A stretch of DNA of 64,000 nt from CAZLGM01 sp964623625 (GCA_964623625.1 CAZUUJ010000002.1:1-64000); one strand, 5' to 3'. Shown: positions 1-9,490, numbered from the stretch's first letter. Program-made: numbers and translations. Notes: a model not told the origin generated them from the letters alone.

Positions 1-21
1 AGGGAGTTTACTGGATTATAA

Positions 22-576
22 ATGATTGGGGATCAAATGGATAAACTGTTTGAAATCATGCTGCGATTTACCGGGAAAGACTATTCGGTAGTGTACAGAC
101 TTCTTTCCATGGTGCCGGGAACCATTGTTTTTCTTATTATTTCTCCGTTTTTTCTTTTTTTCCCAGCGAGATATCTGGGTACATTGGTGCCTTTTGGTTT
201 GAACCGACCTGTGGAATTAGCAGTGATGACAATTGCAGTGTGCATTTCCATGCTCCTGATGTTCTGGTCGCTATATGTTTTATGGTTTGATGGTAAAGGC
301 ACTCCTGCACCCATTGCCCCAACTAAGAAACTGGTAACCTCAGGTCCATACAAGCTTGTGAGAAATCCCATCGAGTTGGGAACGGATCTCTATTTTCTGG
401 CGCTTGGCACCTGGTTTGATTCCCTTTCCACAGGATTGTTCTGTATGATATTCGGGATGTCACTGGGGCTCGGATACATAAAACTGATTGAGGAGAAAGA
501 GTTGAAGCTGCGTTTCGGTCAGGAATACGAACAGTACAACAAAAAAACTTCATGTATCATCCCGGTACTGTTTTAA
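22..576 (+). CDS. ICMT/PEMT-like membrane methyltransferase
   Basis: The 184-residue protein has three or four hydrophobic stretches. Its C-terminal part carries the isoprenylcysteine carboxyl methyltransferase / phospholipid methyltransferase signature: a GPYKLVRNP block near residue 111, then EEKELKLRFGQEYEQY near the end. In this family the block binds S-adenosylmethionine at the membrane face, and the usual role is methylating a lipid or a thiol/carboxyl group. The substrate cannot be read from sequence. The start at 22 has only a distant purine run. ATG 37, which is preceded by a GGGG stretch, is an equally good start. The next gene begins 13 bases after the stop behind a strong ribosome binding site, so the two are probably co-transcribed. 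Confidence 0.75.
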   Translation: MIGDQMDKLFEIMLRFTGKDYSVVYRLLSMVPGTIVFLIISPFFLFFPARYLGTLVPFGLNRPVELAVMTIAVCISMLLMFWSLYVLWFDGKGTPAPIAPTKKLVTSGPYKLVRNPIELGTDLYFLALGTWFDSLSTGLFCMIFGMSLGLGYIKLIEEKELKLRFGQEYEQYNKKTSCIIPVLF

Positions 577-589
577 AAGGAGGGTTGAT

Positions 590-1812
590 TTGAAGAAAAG
601 GATATTGATTATCGGGGCCACTGGATTTATCGGCCCGGCCTTGGTTGAAGAGTTTTCTCTGGCCGGTTTTGAGGTGGTCTGCGGGGTTCGTAATCTGGAA
701 AAGGCAAAAAAGCAGCTGCCTTTTCCCAATGTGGAGCCGCTTGAGATTAATCTCAATAACGATATCGACCCGGAAGTCTGGTTGGAGCGGCTCAAGGCAA
801 TCCGCATCGACGGTATCCTCAATAATGCCGGAATTGCTAATGCATTCGGTGGTCAGTCAATTGAAAACGTCAATTTCAGGGCACCACTGGCCCTGTTTGA
901 AGCGGTTCGTCGATTCAATAAAACACCCGGTGAGTACGGTTTTTCCAAGGCCGGCATACGGATAATTCAGATTTCCACAACCGGAGTAAACTGGCCGGAT
1001 CATAAGGAATTTGATTATCCTGCATCGAAAAAGAAGGCTGATGATGCCCTGCTGGCGATGGATGACCTGGATCGTGTCATTATCCGGCCTAATATTGTTT
1101 ACGAGCCGGAACGAGGCCATCTTCTTCTGGAGCAGATATCCAAGATTCCGATAATTTTTTATATCTACGGTGGCTTTATTCAACCAATATTTTGCCGTGA
1201 GCTGGCAATCGGGGCCACTCGGATCATGAACCGAACAAATGACGACTGCCCGCATATTCTCCATGCCTGTGGACCTGATCAGCTGACCTGGGAGATGATC
1301 TTTTTTGCGTCAAGGCGGGCGTTGGGAGGTCGCCACGCCATATTCATTCCGGTGCCTTTGAAACTTGCCCAGTGGTTTACCATGGCTGTCCAGCTCCTGC
1401 CTGAAAAGGTTCTTGTTCATTTGGGAATTCTGTCAAAAATGGATCCAGAGACTATACTGATGATGACCAGAGGCTCCATATGCCGTAATTCAAAGTGGTC
1501 ACCCCAGGCNNNNNNNNNNNNNNNNNNNNNNNNNNNNNNNNNNNNNNNNNNNNNNNNNNNNNNNNNNNNNNNNNNNNNNNNNNNNNNNNNNNNNNNNNNN
1601 NNNNNNNNNTACTGATGATGACCAGAGGCTCCATATGCCGTAATTCAAAGTGGTCACCCCAGGCTCATCTTCGTTCGGTCAAACTGTATAACGTGTACAG
1701 GGCATACAAGGCCGGCAAGGACCACTACACCAACTATCTCGACAAACTGCGCAAAGAATATACCGACAGATATGAGGACTCCATCCTCATAGACAACGAA
1801 TTCTGCGAATAG
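590..1812 (+). CDS. NAD(P)-binding SDR/epimerase, interrupted by assembly gap
   Basis: The product starts with the Rossmann motif GATGFIG (residues 9-15), typical of extended or atypical short-chain dehydrogenases and NAD-dependent epimerases. A YPASKKKADD segment, with the Y-x3-K catalytic pattern, sits near residue 144. The start is TTG 590 with an AAGGAGGG ribosome binding site at 577-584. The frame runs into 100 Ns (1510-1609). The 55 bases before the gap are repeated exactly after it. If one copy and the Ns are removed, the frame continues without interruption to the stop at 1812 and gives a 355-residue protein. The gene is therefore probably intact in the organism. The C-terminal part (after about residue 280) does not match a domain I recognise. 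The exact substrate is unknown. Confidence 0.8.
1455..1509 (+). repeat. 55-bp contig-end copy, left of gap
   Basis: The sequence from TACTGATGATG to CACCCCAGGC is identical to positions 1610-1664. It is the contig end before the gap and is best explained as an overlap the assembler did not join, not as a biological repeat. Confidence 0.95.
1510..1609. other. 100-N assembly gap, probably spurious
   Basis: This is a run of exactly 100 N characters, the conventional placeholder for a gap of unknown size. It lies between two identical 55-bp segments. The reading frame of the surrounding gene is restored if the two segments are merged, so no sequence may really be missing. Confidence 0.97.
1610..1664 (+). 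repeat. 55-bp contig-end copy, right of gap
   Basis: This is identical to 1455-1509, and both copies read in the same frame of the SDR gene (LMMTRGSICRNSKWSPQ). Joining 1509 directly to 1665 gives an open frame of 356 codons including the stop. Confidence 0.95.
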
Positions 1813-2009
1813 TTTCCACTGGCACAATCGTCACTTTTTTTCGTGATTGTGGATTGGGGATGATTTGAAAAAACCCATTGGGTATGGGATAATATAATAA
1901 AGAGCAACTCTGAATTTCCGTACACCGTGTGTGGAAACAAAGAGTGGAGAAACCCCTGTGGTAACCAAAATCATAGTGGATTGCTTTGAAACTTATTGAG
2001 GAGGATGAT

Positions 2010-2489
2010 ATGGAAAAGAATCTGAACATCAGAAAGGTGATTACACCGGTTGATTTTTCCAAAAATGCCGATTTCATTGCCAGATCAGCCATCTATATCG
2101 CCGGTACATTCAAGGCTTCCCTCACATTCGTCTTTGTTGTCCAGAACTTTGAAGATTATTCCGGTTTTTTTGTTCCGGAAATGAATATGCCGAATCTGGA
2201 GAGGGATCTCCACCTAAATGCTGAAAAGAAAATGCAATCCTTCTGCGAAGAATACAACGCACTATGTCAGGAGCATGGTGTGGCTTCCTTTACAAATAAG
2301 GTTCTTGTGGGGGATGTTGCCGACCAGATCACCGAATTTGCCATGGAGGAAGATGGTGATCTGATTGTTATGGGAACCCATGGTTACAAAGGGCTGGAAA
2401 AGGTGATGTTCGGCAGTGTGGCTGACAAAGTCGTCAAGATGGCCCATTGTCCGGTCACTACAATAAATCCATATACCTGTTGCGAGTAG
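2010..2489 (+). CDS. Universal stress protein, UspA family
   Basis: This 159-residue cytoplasmic protein opens with IRKVITPVDFSKNAD and ends with the ATP-binding signature of ATP-type universal stress proteins, G-x2-G-x9-G-S (GTHGYKGLEKVMFGS). The length is normal for a single-domain Usp. I chose ATG 2010 over the upstream TTG 1986 because a GAGGAGG ribosome binding site at 1998-2004 sits 5 bases before it. Family members bind ATP and protect cells during starvation or stress; the specific trigger is unknown. The gene stands alone: 197 bases separate it from the SDR gene, and a convergent gene follows. Confidence 0.92.
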   Translation: MEKNLNIRKVITPVDFSKNADFIARSAIYIAGTFKASLTFVFVVQNFEDYSGFFVPEMNMPNLERDLHLNAEKKMQSFCEEYNALCQEHGVASFTNKVLVGDVADQITEFAMEEDGDLIVMGTHGYKGLEKVMFGSVADKVVKMAHCPVTTINPYTCCE

Positions 2490-2583
2490 GCAATCACGAA
2501 TTCATTCAGGTAATCAGAGTGTCCTCTCACCCAAGGTAAATAACAATAATAGCACTGATTCAGCTCATAAGCTGACAGGGTGG

Positions 2584-3675
2584 TTATTCCCCGGGTATAG
2601 TCGGTTCAATGGTACAGAGAACCGAGTTGCCCGCGGAAGTGTTCTCTGTTTCAGACCTGCCCATAAGTTGAGTGAAAGATATACCGGAGAGAAGATAGAA
2701 GGTCAGGGTGGCCCTGCTATAATCCGGCTGAGGGAAGAAATCGTCTATAGCCTGTTGCCACTCGGCGTCAGGCCAGTCTGGCTTTTTGATATTTCCATTA
2801 ACAAGTAGAGTGTTCAGTTGCTTGTCCATTTGGGCGTGCAGAGAGACAGTTCTTTTTCGAAATTCGTTCAGCGTCTTGATCCCGCTCTCCGCTGTATCAG
2901 TTCCTAGTGCCGGCAGGGATAGACTGAAAAGCTCTTCAACTCCTCTATTGCTCATTTTTTCATAGGTTTCAAAAAGCCCTTCCACTGCCGATTTCCTGTG
3001 GCTGATCCAGACGGGAATCTCGTCGGAAGCCCAGTGGCTGAACAGGGTCAGCCATGCTCTGAACCGGTGATTCTCTGTTATCGAAGAAAGCGGTTTCGTC
3101 TGGGCTTTCAGCTTGGACAATGATGGATCGTTGCTATTACCATCGCCTTTACCCTGGAGATTCGACAACATTTCCGTCTGCATGGTATCGATGGAACTCA
3201 TCTGTTCACTAAGCTGTTTTTCCTCTCTGTCGATTATTTCCGCTAGTTTCAATAGAAGCCGTGCCTGCCAGAGTTCAAGAGCTGTTTTTTTATCCTCTTG
3301 CTTTTTAACGGATTCGGTCCCGGCAAAAAGAGCTGAGAGAATCCCGCCGGAAGATTCTGCCCTCTGTCGTCCATGGTCGGTTATAGAGGCGAGAGTCATC
3401 ATTTTCAACTGGTCGATAAAATCGGACCCATGGGTGCGAATCTCTTTCAACAGATGCACAAAGCCTTGCCGATCTTCCTCTGTCAAGGGGCATGGGATAT
3501 GTACTTGACAGAAGTCCGTATCCATGAAAGGATCAGTTGACGACTCCAGTGTAGTATCGGACAGATCATCAATTGGGCAAAGACAGTAAATCGTTTCGAA
3601 ACAGGATGCCAGGGGCAGTCCGATCGTGCTGTCGATAATGGTGTCGGGAAAATAGAGAGGTGAGAGAGCTTTCAT
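2584..3675 (-). CDS. Uncharacterised 363-residue protein
   Basis: I do not recognise a family. The protein has no signal peptide and no membrane segment. A long central region (about residues 85-230) is rich in charged and helical residues, with a probable coiled-coil stretch around LLLKLAEIIDREEKQLSEQM, and it has several cysteines near the N-terminus. Its ATG lies directly against the ATG of the divergent gene at 3676 (CATATG, 3673-3678), so its promoter and leader must lie inside that gene. No clear ribosome binding site precedes the start. It is convergent with the stress protein gene. It sits next to recC, but this gives no firm functional clue. Confidence 0.65.
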   Translation of the reverse strand: MKALSPLYFPDTIIDSTIGLPLASCFETIYCLCPIDDLSDTTLESSTDPFMDTDFCQVHIPCPLTEEDRQGFVHLLKEIRTHGSDFIDQLKMMTLASITDHGRQRAESSGGILSALFAGTESVKKQEDKKTALELWQARLLLKLAEIIDREEKQLSEQMSSIDTMQTEMLSNLQGKGDGNSNDPSLSKLKAQTKPLSSITENHRFRAWLTLFSHWASDEIPVWISHRKSAVEGLFETYEKMSNRGVEELFSLSLPALGTDTAESGIKTLNEFRKRTVSLHAQMDKQLNTLLVNGNIKKPDWPDAEWQQAIDDFFPQPDYSRATLTFYLLSGISFTQLMGRSETENTSAGNSVLCTIEPTIPGE

Positions 3676-3963
3676 ATGAATAAGACCAAAGAACGGATAA
3701 CCTTGATAATCATCGCAGCTGTTTATCTGCTGTTCAACCTTCGGCCATCCCCGGATCTGTATGTCACTGTCCGCTCAACTCTGTATCAGATTCTGATAAC
3801 AGCGCCATATGTGGCAGGAATTACATTTGTCATTGTGGCAATCCTGCAGTATATGGCGGATGGGAAAAAGGTGCCCTGGGATAGACGACTTCGACTGTTT
3901 TTCACCATAGGAATAATTGCCGGCTTTGTCTACGCAATTTTTGAACATACCGGGGTCAAGTAA
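3676..3963 (+). CDS. Small two/three-helix membrane protein
   Basis: This 95-residue protein has hydrophobic segments at about residues 8-21, 36-58 and 74-90, separated by short charged loops, which is consistent with a small inner-membrane protein. A purine-rich stretch (GAGAGGTGAGAGAG) ends about 7 bases before the ATG and can serve as the ribosome binding site. The start codon touches the start codon of the divergent gene. I do not recognise a family. recC follows 97 bases downstream on the same strand. Confidence 0.6.
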   Translation: MNKTKERITLIIIAAVYLLFNLRPSPDLYVTVRSTLYQILITAPYVAGITFVIVAILQYMADGKKVPWDRRLRLFFTIGIIAGFVYAIFEHTGVK

Positions 3964-4060
3964 GCGGGTGATAATTCCCATTATTAAAAGCGATCCTTTT
4001 CTCTTGAATGACTTCTACGGACCGTTTACAGGGTGTTCGTAAAAATGATGCTGGTAGCCA

Positions 4061-7000
4061 ATGTTTTATCTGCATGTCTCAAATAGAACAGAAAACCTGA
4101 TCAATCATCTGGCCGCTGTAGTTGATGCCGATCGTTCAGTGTCGTTCTTTGAACAGGAGATATTTCTTATCCAGAGCCGGGGCATGGAGCGAATGTTGTC
4201 CCAAAATCTGGCTGAACTGTTTGGCTGCTGGTGTAATTTCAACTATCTGCTGCCGCTGGGATTTCTAGACCTGATCGCTGAGCGGTTGGGGATCGGGATT
4301 GCTCCAGATTTTTTTGATCGCGAGGTGTTGACCTGGCGGTTGGAAAAACTGCTGAGGCAGCTTGATCATCCGGTCTATGATCCGTTGCAGAAATATCTTC
4401 AGGGTGAGAATAAAGCGCTGAAGCGATATCAGCTGGCACGTAAACTCGCCAATGTGTTCGACCAGTATCAGATGATGCGTCCCGATATGCTGCGGAGCTG
4501 GGACCTGGGGGAACCTGTTTCGAAGCATTCTTCCGAGAAATGGCAGATAGCCATCTGGCAAAAGCTCCAGGCTGACAGCGTGAATTCTCCCCACCGTGGA
4601 GTTCTTATAGGGCAGCTCATTAAAACACTGAGAAACACAAAAGATCTGTCGAGGCAACTGCCTGGACGGGTTTCGGTTTTCGGTCTCCATTCAATGCCCC
4701 CCCTCTTTTTAGAAGCGCTCAGTGGACTCGCTATTCACACCCAGGTTCATCTCTACCTTCTGTCTCCCTGCGAACTCTACTGGGGCGACCTGGACACCCG
4801 GCGCCACCGGATTGGCCGGCAAATCAGGGCGTTGGAAAAAAGTGAACAGGCGAAAACGTTGGGTGAACCGGCACATCCGCTTCTGGAAACCCTTGGCCGC
4901 CAGGGAAGTGAATTCCAGAGGATGCTGCTTGAGCAGATCGATTTTGAGTTAGAGTTCAAATCATTTGAAGTTCCTCTAAATGGCTTGAAACCGCTGCTTC
5001 TCCATCGTATCCAAACCGACCTGCTTGCCGGACAGATTCAACCGGTTAAAGAAACGGGAGAAGTAGTGGTAAAAGACGACTCTCTCTTGATCATTTCCGC
5101 TCACTCAAAAGTAAGGGAGATGATGATCCTAAAAGACCATATTCTTGATTGGCTGCACACAGATTATGAACTGGAGCCGCGGGATATTGTTGTCATGGCA
5201 CCGAATATCAGCGAATATTCTCCATTGATTCCGTCGATATTTGAAGAGCTGCCCCATTCGGTCGGTGACCGGACCATGGAAATCCGTAATCCGTTCATGG
5301 GCGTCTTTTTAGATTTTCTGGAAAAGATGGACGGTCATTTCGGTTGGAGTGAGCTGCTTGATCTGCTGTTCCAACCATCCGTCTATCCCAGGTTCGATCT
5401 GACTCCCGTTGATTTCGATCTGTTGCGCCATTGGGTTGTCGATGTCGGTATCAGGTGGGGACTCTCCGGTGAACAACGAGGTGAGATGGATCTACCGCCT
5501 TTTGTCGAGACCAGCTGGCGCAGCGGGCTGGACAGGCTGCTTATGGGGTATGCCATCGATACCGACGAACTGGTGGACGGGGTATTGGCGTATCATGATA
5601 TTGAAGGAAGGGGTGCGTTACCTTTAGGCGGCCTGTGCCAATTTATCGATCTGATCGATCAGGCACGAATCGATTTTTCCACACCGCGTCCATTGGCAAA
5701 TTGGTCCCGGTTACTACGGATGTATGCAGAGAGCTTGTTTTCTCCCCTGGACGATCCTGAATTCGTTGAACTCAGCGGTGTGATTAATGAACTTGAAGGC
5801 AACTATTCTTTATTCCACCAGGAACCATTGGAGTTGGCTGTTGTCAAGCAATGGCTGAAGTCAACGGCTGCGGGAGCCCAATCTAGCGGGGGGTTCCTGG
5901 ACGGCGGTATCACCTTCTGTTCCATGTTGCCCATGCGTTCAATCCCATTTAAGTGCATCTGTCTGATCGGTCTGGACAACGGTGTGTTTCCAGCGCAGGA
6001 TTTTTACACCACATTCGACCTGATGGGTGAATCCCATAGGCCAGGAGATCGTTCGAAAAGGAGTGATGACAGATATCAGTTTTTAGAAGCCATCCTGGCT
6101 GCCAGACGGCGGCTGTACCTTAGCTATACCGGTCAGTCGGAAAAAACGAACGAGCCCATACCACCGTCGGTCGTTATTACCGAACTCCTGGAACTGCTGA
6201 AATACAATTATGGTCTAGACAACCTGACCAAAAAACATCCCTTGCAGCCGTTTCATCCAGGCTATTTTACCGGAAAGAACGAATTGGTCAGCTACAGTGA
6301 ACTGTATTGCCGTGTCGCTGAAAAGTTGAGCCGTTCCAAACAAGATGGCGTACCATGGTGGACCGGTGAACTTATTGATGAGCCGGATCAAACGGTTCAA
6401 ATCACCTCACTGTTCTCCTATTTCAGCAACCCGCAGAAATGGTTTGTCCGGGAACGGCTCAATATTCGTTTGGAGAAAGAGTTCGAAGAAGTGAAAGAGC
6501 TGGAATCGTATAAACCGGTTGGACTTGACAATTATCTAGTCGAGCAGGAGATAATCAGTGATCTGTTGTCCGGTCGCAGGGAGGAAGAGAGCCTGTCCAG
6601 GTTACAGATTAATGGAAGCTGGCCTCTAGGGTCACCTGGTCGTCTCGCTTTTTCAGAAAAGACAGCCAAACTGACACCATTTGTGGAACTTATCCGCTCA
6701 GTAACTGCCGGAGATCGGCAACCCGATCTGAGAGTGGATTTGACATGCGGAGCATGGCGGATTATCGGTAGCCTCACAGATCAATATGAAAATGGTATGG
6801 TTGTTTACAGATACGGACTGTGTAAGGCTGGTGACATCCTTCGTGGTTATTTGTGCTTTCTTCTGAGATCAGAGATTCTGCAGGAACCGGGGATTGTACA
6901 TATCATTACCAGAGACCGTTGGGTTAGTTTTTCTGACAGAAAAAAGTTGCCGGTTTCACTGGTCGAGATCTTGGAGCTGTATCGCCGAGGATGGCATAGA

Positions 7001-7285
7001 CCGATTGAGCTGTTTATCGAGCTGGGATGGAGCTTCATTCAAAAAAGAACGAAAGGCAGATCACCGGATGAAGCCTTGAAAAAAGTTCGTAATTCATTTG
7101 AGGAACTTGTGGGAGAAGCCGGTTCAGGGGCGTCGCTGCGTGAGCCGGAATGGGCAGTTCTTTTTGACGGTTTGAGCGCCAAACATGTGATAAATAAAGA
7201 GTTTCAGTACTATGCGGAAACAGTCCTTGCCGCTGTTTTTTCCTTTGCTTACAAGCCGGATGAAGGAAAACCATTTCTTTCTTAA
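4061..7285 (+). CDS. recC: Exodeoxyribonuclease V subunit gamma (RecC)
   Basis: The product is a 1074-residue RecC-type protein. It opens with the family hallmark LHVSNRTENL and then the IQSRGMERML block, equivalent to the VQSxGMxxWL motif of RecC. An inactive SF1-like helicase fold follows, with the retained CLIGLDNGVFP segment near residue 640. RecC joins RecB and RecD in the heterotrimeric helicase/nuclease that processes double-strand breaks and degrades foreign linear DNA. RecC is the subunit that recognises Chi; the Chi sequence of this organism cannot be inferred here. The length is close to that of E. coli RecC (about 1120). recB and recD lie 2.5 kb downstream on the same strand. Confidence 0.95.
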   Translation: MFYLHVSNRTENLINHLAAVVDADRSVSFFEQEIFLIQSRGMERMLSQNLAELFGCWCNFNYLLPLGFLDLIAERLGIGIAPDFFDREVLTWRLEKLLRQLDHPVYDPLQKYLQGENKALKRYQLARKLANVFDQYQMMRPDMLRSWDLGEPVSKHSSEKWQIAIWQKLQADSVNSPHRGVLIGQLIKTLRNTKDLSRQLPGRVSVFGLHSMPPLFLEALSGLAIHTQVHLYLLSPCELYWGDLDTRRHRIGRQIRALEKSEQAKTLGEPAHPLLETLGRQGSEFQRMLLEQIDFELEFKSFEVPLNGLKPLLLHRIQTDLLAGQIQPVKETGEVVVKDDSLLIISAHSKVREMMILKDHILDWLHTDYELEPRDIVVMAPNISEYSPLIPSIFEELPHSVGDRTMEIRNPFMGVFLDFLEKMDGHFGWSELLDLLFQPSVYPRFDLTPVDFDLLRHWVVDVGIRWGLSGEQRGEMDLPPFVETSWRSGLDRLLMGYAIDTDELVDGVLAYHDIEGRGALPLGGLCQFIDLIDQARIDFSTPRPLANWSRLLRMYAESLFSPLDDPEFVELSGVINELEGNYSLFHQEPLELAVVKQWLKSTAAGAQSSGGFLDGGITFCSMLPMRSIPFKCICLIGLDNGVFPAQDFYTTFDLMGESHRPGDRSKRSDDRYQFLEAILAARRRLYLSYTGQSEKTNEPIPPSVVITELLELLKYNYGLDNLTKKHPLQPFHPGYFTGKNELVSYSELYCRVAEKLSRSKQDGVPWWTGELIDEPDQTVQITSLFSYFSNPQKWFVRERLNIRLEKEFEEVKELESYKPVGLDNYLVEQEIISDLLSGRREEESLSRLQINGSWPLGSPGRLAFSEKTAKLTPFVELIRSVTAGDRQPDLRVDLTCGAWRIIGSLTDQYENGMVVYRYGLCKAGDILRGYLCFLLRSEILQEPGIVHIITRDRWVSFSDRKKLPVSLVEILELYRRGWHRPIELFIELGWSFIQKRTKGRSPDEALKKVRNSFEELVGEAGSGASLREPEWAVLFDGLSAKHVINKEFQYYAETVLAAVFSFAYKPDEGKPFLS

Positions 7286-7502
7286 AGTAAAAGCTGTATG
7301 CCCAATAAAATGAATGACGATTCATTTTTCATCGTGTGAATATGCTTATAATATTCATTGATTAATAGAATCAACTTTGATAAGACCTTCTCTATGGATG
7401 CTTTAACCAAGCGGTTAAGAAGGATTATCCACAATAGAGTAAAACAGAATTGCTGAGTCGTTTTCTGGAACGAGTCGAATAAGGAACCATGGAGACAACA
7501 GT

Positions 7503-8624
7503 ATGAGAGTTTCCTGCGAACAATGTAACCAGCAATATATCATTAACGAGGACCATCTGCAGGCCACAACCAGCCGGTTTCAATGCAAAAAGTGCTCTCA
7601 TTTTATCATTGTTACAAAGACTGAACCAGCGTTGGAACAAGCGTTGGCGGAGGAATCAGTAGATGATTTCGATTTTGTTGATTCGCTTTTAAGCGAAGAG
7701 AGCAAGCAGCCTGACAGTGGTGTTGACGAGTGGTCCGATTTCGATGATCAGCTCGATTTTGATACAGAAGAGGAATCATCTGGTGAACAGGAGGCTTCGG
7801 TGAGTGATTTTGCAAGTTCAACTCAATCTCAGCCATCCCTCCAAGTGAAAAGCTCAGGAAAAGGAGTGCCTCTCCAGACCATTCTCAGTGCAACTTTTTT
7901 GTTGAGCTTTCTTTTAATGACGGCGATTCTGGTTGTTTTTAATAACCGCTATATTCCTAAACTGATCAAAGAACAGATTGACCTTAGGACCGCAGCCATT
8001 TCAAAATCGTTTTCCGGGGCTGTTGAGCAGCCGCTGCTTATCCGAAACTATCTGAGGGTGAACCAGGAGGCTGAACGTGTGGCACAGTTGCCAGGTGTTG
8101 CTTACACTTCAGTTATTAATAAACGCAATATTGTCATTGCAGGTGTTTTTTCAAAACCATCTCTTTTTCAGCCAACATTTATGGACATGGTAAGCAGAGA
8201 TGGTTTTCCCCAGGAATTGGCCAGCAAAAATAATCTTCGTCCCAGTGAAAGAGAAAAAAGTGCCGAATTCACCATCGGCGGCCAACCGGTTTACGATGTG
8301 GCTATCTCCCTAGGTGAAGTGGGTGGAGAAGTGCATGTCGGCCTGTACACTGCCGATATTCAGGCGGCGGTCAAGAAAACTATTATCCCCCTGTTGGTGG
8401 TGATTTCCATTCTATTTGTTGTTGGCATGATCATTCTTTCCATTCTGGCCCGAAATATTTCAAAACCTCTTCTGGATCTGACAGAGATGGCGGACAGGAT
8501 CAGTCTGGGTGAAATTGATGAACAGATCCTTCCGAAAGGTCCGAGGGAGGTTCGCGACCTTGGCCGTTCACTTGACCGAATGCGCATTTCCATCCGCGGT
8601 GCTTTGAAGAGATTGCAGGGATAG
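7503..8624 (+). CDS. Zinc-ribbon, membrane, HAMP-domain protein without output domain
   Basis: The N-terminus is an MJ0042-type zinc ribbon with CxxC pairs at C5/C8 and C28/C31. An acidic, low-complexity cytoplasmic linker follows (about 40-110). Next come a transmembrane helix (about 122-146), a periplasmic region of about 145 residues that could be a Cache-like sensor, a second helix (about 292-316) and a HAMP domain that ends the protein at residue 373. No kinase, cyclase or chemoreceptor domain follows the HAMP. The product therefore looks like a signal-transducing receptor that must pass its signal to a partner. The following gene encodes a periplasmic binding protein and starts 35 bases downstream, suggesting a sensor pair. 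The role is inferred. Confidence 0.75.
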   Translation: MRVSCEQCNQQYIINEDHLQATTSRFQCKKCSHFIIVTKTEPALEQALAEESVDDFDFVDSLLSEESKQPDSGVDEWSDFDDQLDFDTEEESSGEQEASVSDFASSTQSQPSLQVKSSGKGVPLQTILSATFLLSFLLMTAILVVFNNRYIPKLIKEQIDLRTAAISKSFSGAVEQPLLIRNYLRVNQEAERVAQLPGVAYTSVINKRNIVIAGVFSKPSLFQPTFMDMVSRDGFPQELASKNNLRPSEREKSAEFTIGGQPVYDVAISLGEVGGEVHVGLYTADIQAAVKKTIIPLLVVISILFVVGMIILSILARNISKPLLDLTEMADRISLGEIDEQILPKGPREVRDLGRSLDRMRISIRGALKRLQG

Positions 8625-8659
8625 AGTACCTGAGAGCTGATGGATGGGTGGGATTTGTG

Positions 8660-9490
8660 ATGAAGTGTGTATTTCCGGTAATGACATTTGCTCTATTGTT
8701 CTTCTGGGCATCACTGGTTCTGGCGGAAACGTATCAATTATCGATACTCCCAAGATACTCATCCGAGGAGATTCTTAAGCGGATTTCACCCCTGGCCAGC
8801 CATTTATCTGGATCGACGAAGGTAGAACCATATCTGACGAGCAATTTTGATCAGTATTTGAAAGGATTACAGAGCGGCACCATCGAGATCGGATATCAGA
8901 ATCCGTATATCTATACACTGGCGTCAAAAGAACACCAGGTCATTGCTATGGCTGTAAAAGGGGGATCCGGTGATAAGTTCCGCGGTATTATCATCGTTCG
9001 TGCCGACAGTCAGATCGGTTCGTTAGACGAATTAATGGGTAAGAGAGTTTCCTTTGTTGGTCCAACCTCAGCGGGCGGATTCCTCTCACAGAAACTGACA
9101 CTCATGAAGGTGGGTATTGATGCTGAGAAGGACCTTGAGCTGATCGAAGCTGCTGAGAACAAGCAGGAAAACGTTATTTTCTCTGTGTATTCAGGAGATG
9201 CCGATGCTGGATTCATCAGGGAGTCGGCATTGGGGCGCGTTCAGAAATTTGTGCCGCCAAGTGCTATCACAGTGATTAGACGAACTGCCTGGCTGCCGAA
9301 TTGGGCTCTGTCGGTCAAAGGAACTTTGCCGCAACAGTTCAAGACTTTGATGAAACAGAAATTATCGAAATTGCAGAAAGGACATCCTGTGTTGAAGACA
9401 TTGAAGATTGACAGCCTCCGACCGGCGGATGATTCAGAGTATGATCCTGTTCGGCAGGCAGCAGGTCTACATATGCCGGAGCAGCAATAG
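8660..9490 (+). CDS. PhnD-like periplasmic substrate-binding protein
   Basis: The 276-residue product has an N-terminal signal peptide (hydrophobic run about 4-20, cleavage after VLA). A phosphate/phosphite/phosphonate-binding fold of the PhnD/PtxB type follows, with the typical IGYQNPYIYTLA, GKRVSFVGPTSAGGFL and YSGDADAGF segments. Such proteins bind small oxyanions or act as ligand-binding partners of membrane sensors. No ABC permease or ATPase for uptake lies nearby. The preceding gene encodes a membrane HAMP protein, so a sensing role is more likely than transport (inference). ATG 8660 is preferred over GTG 8648 because a GGGTGGG sequence lies just upstream and the signal peptide then starts with MKC. 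A perfect 16-bp hairpin follows the stop. Confidence 0.8.
   Translation: MKCVFPVMTFALLFFWASLVLAETYQLSILPRYSSEEILKRISPLASHLSGSTKVEPYLTSNFDQYLKGLQSGTIEIGYQNPYIYTLASKEHQVIAMAVKGGSGDKFRGIIIVRADSQIGSLDELMGKRVSFVGPTSAGGFLSQKLTLMKVGIDAEKDLELIEAAENKQENVIFSVYSGDADAGFIRESALGRVQKFVPPSAITVIRRTAWLPNWALSVKGTLPQQFKTLMKQKLSKLQKGHPVLKTLKIDSLRPADDSEYDPVRQAAGLHMPEQQ

Noticed and set aside
1823..1851. Intrinsic terminator after the SDR gene
   Set aside because: CACAATC and GATTGTG can pair around a T-run, but the stem is short and the Ts are in the loop, not after it.
2560..2575. Hairpin TCAGCT-CATA-AGCTGA as terminator between convergent genes
   Set aside because: The stem is only six pairs with no T-tract on either side; this could occur by chance.
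3113..3508. 131-codon plus-strand frame opposite the uncharacterised gene
   Set aside because: It is a shadow frame rich in Ser/Cys/Arg, without a ribosome binding site; the minus-strand frame is longer and more protein-like.
7297..7340. Terminator after recC
   Set aside because: An AT-only stem (AAAATGAA/TTCATTTT) is too weak to call with confidence.
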